In this document: piece by piece, positions 8,705 to 15,805 of the stretch
Layout: every line of letters starts with the position of its first letter
Numbering within the stretch: the first letter of the stretch is position 1
Source of the DNA: Bacteroidota bacterium
Lineage (GTDB): Bacteria; Bacteroidota; Bacteroidia; Bacteroidales; JAGONC01
Length of the DNA: 58,827 bases
NCBI GenBank assembly: GCA_026391695.1
Contig: JAPLDP010000039.1
Location: forward strand, 1-58,827
Direction: 5' to 3'
Notes under the pieces: generated by a model
The model's input: only the letters and a program-made list of their open reading frames with translations
Database searches by the model: none
What the model was told of the DNA's origin: nothing
Made by a program: the position numbers and the translations under genes

Positions 8705-8812
8705 AGAAACTTGGTCTATTTAGAAATATTTTAAATATTATTTTATTTTGTGGATGTCCGTAAAAGGTTATTAATTTGGCTGTTCAAATGATGAGCTGTC
8801 GCAACTGTTCAA

Positions 8813-10279
8813 ATGAGGCGATATATTCTTGTATTACTGATTCTTATTTCATTTATCCCTGAATACCTTCGTTCGCAGGAATTACTCGGGTTGGTTAACA
8901 GCAACTTCGCAGATGTAAATGGCATCCTTATTAATCCCGGTCAGCTGGTAAATTCCAAGCTTTACCTGGATATCAATGTATTTACGGCTGATGCCTTTTT
9001 TGATAATAATTACCTGTACATTCATAAGGAGGATTACAGGTTCCTGAATTTTTTCAGAAAAAATATTACACTTCCTGAATATGGCGAAAACAATAACCCT
9101 GTTGATCATTATTGGGATAATTATAATAAGTATTTTAACGGCAATATCCGTTTGATCGGTCCTTCGGCCATGATGGTCAGGGGATGGAATGCTTTTGCCA
9201 TACAATGTGCCATCAGGATGGTGACCACTAACAAGGGAATACCGTATCATCTGGCTAATTTTATCTATGAAGACATGACTTACACCCCACAGCAAGACAC
9301 GGATTATTCGGCATCACATATGAGGGCAGCAGCATTAGCCTGGGGCGAGATAGGTTTTAGCTATTCAAGGATTATCATGAAATTTCAAAGAAATTCATGG
9401 ACTGCCGGTATTACAGTGAAACGTTTATTCGGCTATTCCGGGGGATATGTGAATGGATATGAAATGGCTTATCAGGTTCCAAATGACTCGACACTGTATA
9501 TTGGTTTGTTGAATACCAGTGCTGGTTTAGCACTGGACATGGATTATGAAACCAACGATGTGCCTTACGGCCCTCCGCTCATCAAAGGATATGGATTTTC
9601 ATTTGATCTGGGAGTAACGTTCCAAAAGAAGCTGCGGGATTATCCTGTAAAACCATTCATGAGTTTATGTACCCAGGGGTACGAAGATTATCTTTACCGG
9701 CTGGGTATCTCATTGCTTGATATAGGATGGATCAGATTTACATCCAATGCTCAGAAACATGACTTAAATAATGTTCCCCTTTATACTTGGAATAATATTA
9801 ACCAGTTTACTTATACAACTGTTAATGATTTGTTTCATGAGCTGAGCGGAAGATTTTATGGCGATTCCATGCAATCGCTGGTTGCCGAAGCGTTTACAAT
9901 GTTTTTGCCTTCTGCCATGAGCGTGCAATTCGATTACCATTATTACCGCGGTATGTATTTCAATGTCACGCTGATAGCACCGCTTCCCCTGAGTGATGCC
10001 CGCGTGACACGGACTCCTGTGCTGGCAATTACTGCAAGGTATGAATCCCCGCTGTTTGAAATGAATCTGCCTCTTATTTTATATAATCTGAGATATCCCC
10101 GCATTGGCTTGTCGATGAGGTTCTGGAACCTCACTATCGGTACCGATAAGCTGTTCGGATTTTTCCATTTTACTGACTTTACGGGTCTTGATCTGTACGC
10201 TTCACTCAAGCTTAATTTTCCTAAAGGGAAATGCATCTCTTTTAAGAGAAAGGACAGATGCAGAAATATGGAGTTCTAG
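8813..10279 (+). CDS. DUF5723-like outer-membrane beta-barrel protein
   Basis: A 488-residue protein with a signal peptide ending near LRSQE (residue ~22). It then has GLVNSNFADVNGILINPGQL, typical of DUF5723 proteins of Bacteroidota, and alternating amphipathic strands to the end, suggesting an outer-membrane barrel. Function unknown. The start region is duplicated: CTGTTCAAATGA occurs at 8781 and again ending at the start codon. Its stop codon (10277-10279) is directly followed by the heptamer element at 10281. Family assignment is from overall resemblance. Confidence 0.7.
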   Translation: MRRYILVLLILISFIPEYLRSQELLGLVNSNFADVNGILINPGQLVNSKLYLDINVFTADAFFDNNYLYIHKEDYRFLNFFRKNITLPEYGENNNPVDHYWDNYNKYFNGNIRLIGPSAMMVRGWNAFAIQCAIRMVTTNKGIPYHLANFIYEDMTYTPQQDTDYSASHMRAAALAWGEIGFSYSRIIMKFQRNSWTAGITVKRLFGYSGGYVNGYEMAYQVPNDSTLYIGLLNTSAGLALDMDYETNDVPYGPPLIKGYGFSFDLGVTFQKKLRDYPVKPFMSLCTQGYEDYLYRLGISLLDIGWIRFTSNAQKHDLNNVPLYTWNNINQFTYTTVNDLFHELSGRFYGDSMQSLVAEAFTMFLPSAMSVQFDYHYYRGMYFNVTLIAPLPLSDARVTRTPVLAITARYESPLFEMNLPLILYNLRYPRIGLSMRFWNLTIGTDKLFGFFHFTDFTGLDLYASLKLNFPKGKCISFKRKDRCRNMEF

Positions 10280-10280
10280 A

Positions 10281-10360
10281 CAATGAACAATGATCAATGA
10301 ACAATGATCAATAGTCGGAATACGCCATACTGATCATTGATCCCTGATCATTGATCATTG
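10281..10360. repeat. Heptamer inverted-array element, CAATGAT word
   Basis: Left arm 10281-10314 is five 7-nt words of the type CAATGA(A/T); right arm 10331-10360 is the inverted set (TGATCAT, TGATCCC, TGATCAT, TGATCAT). The core is ~16 nt. It begins 1 nt after the stop of the DUF5723 gene, and its right arm includes the stop codon and last Gln codon of the convergent PKD gene. It could fold as a bidirectional terminator-like hairpin. Confidence 0.85.
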
Positions 10361-13300
10361 TTTAATGATTTTGTGGTTCATGACAGTTCTGTCATTAACT
10401 ATGTGTAGCAAGTAAATGCCTTGCTGAAGAGCAGAGAGATCTATTTTTTTGGTGTAAGTGTTTTTTGTTATACTTAAGGTTTCTTCCTTTGTGACCACTT
10501 GCCCATTCAGATCAAGTACAGAAATCCGGAAGTTACCCGAAATATTATTCATTACGATGTATAGCATGCCTGATGTGGGATTGGGATAGCAGGTTACTGA
10601 AGAGTTATCAGGCTGATCATCAATGCCGGTGCACTCATTAAAAGCGAAAATGATAGTGATGGTATCGGTATTTGAGCAGTACGTAACAGGATTTGTTACT
10701 GTCACCCAATGTGTTTGGATTGCCGTGCCTATGCCTGTTGTATGTATCCGGAGGCTATCGTCTGTAGAAAAGTCTGACCATATATAGTCAAATCCGGGAT
10801 TTCCGGCATAGAGGAATAGGGTATCATAAACACAGGCGATGACCGTGTCTCTATCTTCGTTAATGACTGTGACGCCCTCTGGCACCAGGTCAATATAAGG
10901 TAAAGGAAACATGATGACTGTCCGGGACTCCTGGACGGTATTATAGCCGTCATGGACTGTCACAGTATATGTTGTGGTATCAGATAAGGGTTTCGTCCAT
11001 GTTGTATCGGAATTGGGTGAATGAACATCCTGTGCGGGGGACCATGAAATGGTATAATACCCTTCGTTTCCACCATATGGAAAGGCAATCAGCAACGTTG
11101 AATCACCTCTGCATACTGCCGTATCGGCGGAATAAGGATTGGCTCCCAGAGGACCTCCAGATAAGTTGACAACGACTGTATCGTAATTTATACAGCCGAA
11201 GCCATCCTCACCTTTGAGAACGAATACCTGAGGGGCGTAAAGGTTTGTCGTGTAAGGACCGGGGACATTGGGCCAACCGGCAATGAATGCAGTAGGTTCC
11301 CAATGATATCCATACGGAGGACCATTACTGCCTGTGACTGTGCCGATAAGCGGAGTGGCTGTTCCATATGGGATAAGCCAATCAGTGCCGGCATTAACAA
11401 TGGGTAATGGTTTTACTGTCACCGTTACTGTTTTATTGACCTGGTTGTAGCCATCGTAAATGATGACTGTATAAGTTGTAGTTATAGAAGGCCAGACCTT
11501 TGGATTCTGCGTATTTGTTGCAAATCCTGGTGGAATTGATGTCCATGAGAACGTATAATTTTCTGATCCGCCGGAGGGCAGGCAGCTTAATTGCGATGAG
11601 TCACCAAAACAAATGGTGTTGGGTTCGGCATAAGCATTGGCGCCGAGAGGGCCACCATAAATATGCACCAGGATTTCATCGGAGTCAACACAGGAATTAT
11701 CGTCAGTGACTGTCAGTTCGAATAATGTGGAGGCCTTGAGAGCTATTGTAGTAGGTCTCGGAATATTCGCGACAACCAGTGAGTCATGAGGTTCCCAGGC
11801 ATATTGGAGAGGTGGGGAACCCGAGGCGGTGGCTTCGCCAAATATAGTGGTGGTGTTATAGAGCAGGTTAATGTCGGTACCGGCATTAACAATGGGAAGG
11901 GCATTTACTGTCACCTGGAGAGGCGATGACGCATTCCCCGGTTCACCACAGGTATTGATACCCGCCACTGTGATGCTGGCAGTGCCGGAAAAGGCACTAG
12001 TCCAGTCAACGGTTGCCGATGTGGTTGTGCCGGATATGGTTCCGGCAGTGACAGGGGCAATGGCCCATTGATATGAAACAGCACCCGGCGTGCTGTTGGT
12101 CTGGTACTGTTTATTGTCACTATTCTGGCATATCTCAGCCGGACCTGTCGGCGTTTCCGGTGCAGAGGGCGGCTGAATTTGATTGATAGTTTGAATTGTG
12201 TCACCTTCGCAGCCATTATTTGTGGTAACTAAAAGGCTTACATTGTGGACTCCTTGTGTGGTGAAAGTATGTTGCGGATTCTTTGTCGTGGCTGTTCCTC
12301 CGTCACCAAAATTCCATTGCCATTCAACGACAGTACCGGCAACAGGATTTGAATTGTCATTGAATTGTGTCGGAGCACCAAAGCAATAAGGAATGTAGGT
12401 GAATTTAGCCACAGGCGCTGTCAGAATTTCAACGGTTTCTTCGGCAGTGTTATTCGTCGTTGCATATTGCAGGATCAATGATACAACATATTCCCCTGGC
12501 AGGGCATATTTATGTTTGGGATTCCAGGCAGGCGACTGGTTTCCGTCACCAAAGTTCCACGTCACCGACTCTACTCCTTCAAGACTTGATATAATAGTAA
12601 ATTGTGTGCTGTCGCCATAACAGATATTAGAATAAGTAAAGGATGGCGGTGCGAAATATGACTGTATGAATGTGGGTAATCCCATGCGGCACACGTGTGC
12701 AGTTCCTTCCCATAAGGTAATACCATCATTAATGAAATGACATTCGACGCCTCCTATATTGGGATTGTTTATCACGCCAAGTTTCCCAAAGTCATAACGC
12801 GAAACATATATTTTCTGGTTTGGGCCCACCTGCAGTGCGCCTCTTCCATCTGAAGCAGTACTTGCCACAGTTGCCGTACCGATTCTGACCTTGGAATTCA
12901 CAATGCTTGCTGAGTCACCAGCATAGGCGTTGAACTGGAATATACGCATTATGGTCAGCGTATCCAGGCTGGCTTCGGTAATGTATAAATAACGCGAATT
13001 GGGTGAGAACTCCACACCGTACGCCTTTGTGAAACTCCCCAGTGTAATCGGATTTGATACAACGCCGGTCTCATTATTAAAGTCAAACAACTGGTAATAT
13101 CCATCAAATTCTACTGCCAGTGCCAGTTTCTGCCCATCGGGTGCGCCTTTTAGATAGCCCTGCGTATTATATCTGTTGCCACCATGATATCTGCCAACGG
13201 CTGACACTACTTTGTTTGCCGTATCAACACCATTTGCGGCGGTTACTTTGTAGGCTACGAATTCATTGGAAGGGTGCTCCGTGGTATCCTGGCCAACAAT

Positions 13301-13837
13301 TTCCAGCCAGCGCCATTTATGAGTGATCACCCATATATCTTCATTGTTGCTGGCCTTCATGGCTGTCACTTTTTCAACGACAGGCGTTACAAGCTGCACA
13401 TTTTTTTCTGTCACCTTACCCAATCCCCCTCCTTCGTTCATGTCAACAACGGAATATTGCAGACCGACCGGATCGCCCTGGTAAGGGACAGTGAAAATAT
13501 AATAAAGATTAGCATACTGTGGCCGCGGCACGATAATACCCGATTGTGTTGACGACATGTGTCCTCCCAGTCCTGTACCGTTCAGCATCTCGGTGTTATT
13601 TTTATTCCACACTGTTGTCCCATCAGTATAAAACAGTAAGTTACCATCACTGTCAGAAATGGTGGCACATCCTTCAAAAGTGAGCATGGCACTGGTTATA
13701 ATAGCTGAAGGAGGTATAGTGTTAAAGTCCATGCCAAGGTATTTGCCAAACATCCATACATTGGCCTCTTTCTGCTGGGCGAACGAATAAAATGTCAGAA
13801 AGATCAGGCAAAACAGAGAAAACAATATTTTTTTCAA
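10355..13837 (-). CDS. Large secreted PKD-domain protein with T9SS sorting domain
   Basis: An 1160-residue protein with signal peptide MKKILFSLFCLIFLTFYSFA. An N-terminal ~380-residue region with repeated strands (VWMFGKYLGMDFN, GNLLFYTDGTTVWN) resembles the propeller-like head found in many Bacteroidota PKD proteins. Two PKD domains follow (WNFGDGNQSP near 428; WQWNFGDGGTATT near 507), then Ig-like and SprB-like modules including repeated GGPLGAN(A/P)YA blocks. The C-terminal domain (CYPNPTSGMLYIV to the end) is a type A T9SS signal, so the protein should cross the outer membrane and be surface-bound or released. An adhesin or gliding-related role is likely; no enzymatic motif is seen. Confidence 0.85.
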   Translation of the reverse strand: MKKILFSLFCLIFLTFYSFAQQKEANVWMFGKYLGMDFNTIPPSAIITSAMLTFEGCATISDSDGNLLFYTDGTTVWNKNNTEMLNGTGLGGHMSSTQSGIIVPRPQYANLYYIFTVPYQGDPVGLQYSVVDMNEGGGLGKVTEKNVQLVTPVVEKVTAMKASNNEDIWVITHKWRWLEIVGQDTTEHPSNEFVAYKVTAANGVDTANKVVSAVGRYHGGNRYNTQGYLKGAPDGQKLALAVEFDGYYQLFDFNNETGVVSNPITLGSFTKAYGVEFSPNSRYLYITEASLDTLTIMRIFQFNAYAGDSASIVNSKVRIGTATVASTASDGRGALQVGPNQKIYVSRYDFGKLGVINNPNIGGVECHFINDGITLWEGTAHVCRMGLPTFIQSYFAPPSFTYSNICYGDSTQFTIISSLEGVESVTWNFGDGNQSPAWNPKHKYALPGEYVVSLILQYATTNNTAEETVEILTAPVAKFTYIPYCFGAPTQFNDNSNPVAGTVVEWQWNFGDGGTATTKNPQHTFTTQGVHNVSLLVTTNNGCEGDTIQTINQIQPPSAPETPTGPAEICQNSDNKQYQTNSTPGAVSYQWAIAPVTAGTISGTTTSATVDWTSAFSGTASITVAGINTCGEPGNASSPLQVTVNALPIVNAGTDINLLYNTTTIFGEATASGSPPLQYAWEPHDSLVVANIPRPTTIALKASTLFELTVTDDNSCVDSDEILVHIYGGPLGANAYAEPNTICFGDSSQLSCLPSGGSENYTFSWTSIPPGFATNTQNPKVWPSITTTYTVIIYDGYNQVNKTVTVTVKPLPIVNAGTDWLIPYGTATPLIGTVTGSNGPPYGYHWEPTAFIAGWPNVPGPYTTNLYAPQVFVLKGEDGFGCINYDTVVVNLSGGPLGANPYSADTAVCRGDSTLLIAFPYGGNEGYYTISWSPAQDVHSPNSDTTWTKPLSDTTTYTVTVHDGYNTVQESRTVIMFPLPYIDLVPEGVTVINEDRDTVIACVYDTLFLYAGNPGFDYIWSDFSTDDSLRIHTTGIGTAIQTHWVTVTNPVTYCSNTDTITIIFAFNECTGIDDQPDNSSVTCYPNPTSGMLYIVMNNISGNFRISVLDLNGQVVTKEETLSITKNTYTKKIDLSALQQGIYLLHIVNDRTVMNHKIIKQ

Positions 13838-13862
13838 GATGTTACCTCCCTCTTTTCTCCTA

Positions 13863-13894
13863 CAAAGTTATAAATAGAAATAGATAAAATTCAA
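13863..13894 (-). promoter_or_regulatory. Promoter of the PKD protein gene
   Basis: On the minus strand TAACTTTG (13870-13863) lies 21 nt downstream of TTG (13894-13892), matching the -33/-7 pair of Bacteroidota. It is 26 nt upstream of the start codon, with GGGAGG between as a possible ribosome binding site. Confidence 0.5.
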
Positions 13895-14005
13895 ATTATC
13901 TGCCTAATTTTTAACCCAGGAAATGGCAAAGTGTGTTTCATTCGGTTTTTTATCGGATAAAATAAGCACCATCAATGTCATATTCGAAGACACACGGGCA
14001 CCTGG

Positions 14006-15232
14006 TTAATAGCTGGTCTTCACATCCAGGGCGTCGCGCAATGCATTTCCTATCAGCATAAATGCCAGCACAGTGATCATGATGGCTATGCCGGGCAGAA
14101 TGGCGAGGTAAGCTGAATCGAGAATGATATAGCTGTAATTTTCTTTGATCATTGTCCCCCAGGATGGTATGGGAGGTTGGACGCCTATTCCCAGAAAGCT
14201 TAATCCTGCCTCGATAAGAATGGCGGAGGCGAAATTTGCCGCTGTAATCACAATGACGGGAGCCATTACATTTGGCAGGATATGCCGTGTGATGATCCGT
14301 AAATTCCTGAAACCAAGGGCACGGCCGGCTTCAACGTACTCCTTTTCGCGTATGCTCATGATCTGCCCCCTGACTACGCGTGCCACTTCAACCCACATAG
14401 TCAGCCCCACAGCTACAAAAACCTGCCAGAATCCTTTACCCAATGCAAAAGTGATGGCGATGACCAGCAATAGCGTCGGTATCGACCATACCACATTGAT
14501 GATCCAAACGATAAGTGAATCTACACGTCCCCTGAAAAAGCCGGCAAGGGAACCCAGCACTATACCAATCAGAAGAGATATGAAAACGGAAATGAATCCC
14601 ACTGAAAGACTGACTCTGGTGCCGATCATCAGCTCACTAAGCATATCACGGCCATAACGATCTGTGCCAAGGAGAAAGCTTCTTTTAATTATCCGTTCCT
14701 GAAGGACTTTATTTTTCATCTCTTCCAGTGATTCCCTGTGCATATTCCCTAGGACATCCTTGAAAACTAACTGATTCCCGTCCCTGATGATCTTATCATC
14801 GATGGAAAGTGGATAAAGTACATCAGCCATATCAAATGTTCTCTCGGGGGCGACTTCACCCGGAATATCTGAGAATTCACTGATTATGATATACTGACCA
14901 TCAAATCTATACCGGATGAAGGGCACGCAGGTATATGTACGTTTTTGGCCATAGAACATCCTTTTAAGGAAATTGGTCTTTTCAGGTTTTTCGTTTTTTT
15001 CGACTTTAAGCATATTCACCGTGAATCCGGGTTTCTTTGCCGACAGCTCAATGAATTGCTCATTGGCAAAAGGGGTAGGATCGGGAGTGATCCAATATCC
15101 AAGAACAGCTATGATGCCAGCAACTATTATGATGACCATGGATCCTATGGCCAGGTTATTCTTCAGTAGCTTACGCAAGGCCAGTTTGGATAAAGAACCA
15201 GAGCTGATATATTTCTTTTTGCGTAGGAACAT
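14006..15232 (-). CDS. ABC transporter permease, OppC/DppC type, with large extracytoplasmic insert
   Basis: A 408-residue inner-membrane permease. One membrane segment at ~30-50 is followed by a ~130-residue insert (about 55-185, before LLGTDRYGRDMLSELM) and then five membrane segments of the BPD_transp_1 domain. The EAA loop is EAGRALGFRNLRIITRHILP (~305-324). The family mediates ATP-driven oligopeptide uptake; typical OppC proteins are ~300 residues, so the insert is unusual. No partner permease, ATPase or binding protein is adjacent. A -7 box at 15253-15260 and flanking repeats precede it. Confidence 0.85.
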   Translation of the reverse strand: MFLRKKKYISSGSLSKLALRKLLKNNLAIGSMVIIIVAGIIAVLGYWITPDPTPFANEQFIELSAKKPGFTVNMLKVEKNEKPEKTNFLKRMFYGQKRTYTCVPFIRYRFDGQYIIISEFSDIPGEVAPERTFDMADVLYPLSIDDKIIRDGNQLVFKDVLGNMHRESLEEMKNKVLQERIIKRSFLLGTDRYGRDMLSELMIGTRVSLSVGFISVFISLLIGIVLGSLAGFFRGRVDSLIVWIINVVWSIPTLLLVIAITFALGKGFWQVFVAVGLTMWVEVARVVRGQIMSIREKEYVEAGRALGFRNLRIITRHILPNVMAPVIVITAANFASAILIEAGLSFLGIGVQPPIPSWGTMIKENYSYIILDSAYLAILPGIAIMITVLAFMLIGNALRDALDVKTSY

Positions 15233-15252
15233 GAATGCCTAATATTTTTTAA

Positions 15253-15260
15253 CAAAGCTA
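15253..15260 (-). promoter_or_regulatory. -7 box of the permease gene
   Basis: TAGCTTTG on the minus strand matches TAnnTTTG, 20 nt before the start codon. The expected -33 position would fall at or in the edge of the heptamer array at 15283. Confidence 0.4.
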
Positions 15261-15282
15261 AGTATTTTAAATAAATGGCTTT

Positions 15283-15420
15283 AAGTTACAAGTTACAAGT
15301 TACAAGTTGCAGGTTGCAGGTTGTGAGAAGTAATATAGTAAATGCTCCCCATTCAACCAAGTGCTTACAACTTGTGACTTGTAACCTGCAACTTGTAACA
15401 CGCAACTTGTAACCTGCAGC
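15283..15420. repeat. Heptamer inverted-array element, AAGTTAC/AACTTGT word
   Basis: Left arm 15283-15330 is a run of 7-nt words (AAGTTAC repeated, drifting to AGGTTGC). Right arm 15364-15420 is the inverted series (AACTTGT, AACCTGC and variants). The core of ~33 nt is non-repetitive. It fills most of the 248-nt gap between the divergently oriented permease and tRNA-His genes. Confidence 0.85.
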
Positions 15421-15462
15421 TCTTTTATTTTAGCCACATGCATTTTTTCCCCAAAGATTTAT

Positions 15463-15470
15463 TATTTTTG
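15463..15470 (+). promoter_or_regulatory. -7 box of the tRNA-His / FMN-riboswitch transcript
   Basis: TATTTTTG ends 10 nt before the tRNA. No promoter-like sequence can fit between the tRNA and the riboswitch, so this is the likely promoter for both. The -33 element is not clear. Confidence 0.5.
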
Positions 15471-15480
15471 CAGCCTTCAT

Positions 15481-15558
15481 GGTGGATGTAGCTCAGCTGG
15501 TTAGAGCACTGGACTGTGGATCCAGTTGTCGTGGGTTCGACTCCCATCATCCACCCCA
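15481..15558 (+). tRNA. tRNA-His (anticodon GTG)
   Basis: A complete cloverleaf. Acceptor GTGGATG (15482-15488) pairs with CATCCAC (15548-15554). The D arm is GCTC/GAGC. The anticodon stem CTGGA/TCCAG carries loop CTGTGGA with anticodon GTG, and the T arm is GTGGG-TTCGACT-CCCAT. The extra G at 15481 opposite C73 (15555) is the tRNA-His identity pair. CCA is encoded at 15556-15558. One nucleotide later the FMN riboswitch begins. Confidence 0.97.
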
Positions 15559-15559
15559 C

Positions 15560-15687
15560 ATACTTCAGGGCAGGGTGTAATTCCCGACCGGCGGTATAGT
15601 CCGCGACTCCCGATATGATTAAAATCAGATTGGGACTGACCCGGTGCAACTCCGGAACCGACAGTAAAGTCTGGATGGAAGAAGTGT
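15560..15687 (+). promoter_or_regulatory. FMN riboswitch (RFN element)
   Basis: The conserved RFN core is present in order: CTTCAGGGCAGGGTG, ATTCCCGACCGGCGGT, TCCGCGACTCCC, ACCCGGTGCAACTCCGG, ACCGACAGTAAAGTC and GGATGGAAGAAG. Helix P1 pairs 15560-15566 with 15681-15687. FMN binding normally shuts off riboflavin synthesis or uptake genes. The downstream gene here is a TonB receptor, with an intrinsic terminator in between (15753-15780). Confidence 0.95.
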
Positions 15688-15752
15688 TATAAATGAGCAG
15701 GAATCAATAATTAATAATTATTGGATCCTGAATTATAGATTTTATTTAAAAG

Positions 15753-15780
15753 CCCTGGAGTGTATCCGGGGTTTTTTTTT
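15753..15780 (+). terminator. Riboswitch expression-platform terminator
   Basis: CCCTGGA (15753-15759) pairs with TCCGGGG (15765-15771) around a 5-nt loop, followed by nine T. It lies 25 nt before the start of the TonB receptor. A competing hairpin can form from CAGGAATCAATAATT (15699-15713) with 15716-15730. This arrangement predicts FMN-dependent transcription termination. Confidence 0.8.
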
Positions 15781-15805
15781 ATGAATACTACTTTTAAAAC
15801 TTTTG

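Noticed and set aside
10281-10360. Short tandem repeats as a CRISPR array
   Set aside because: Units are 7-8 nt with no spacers, arms are inverted, and no cas genes are nearby.
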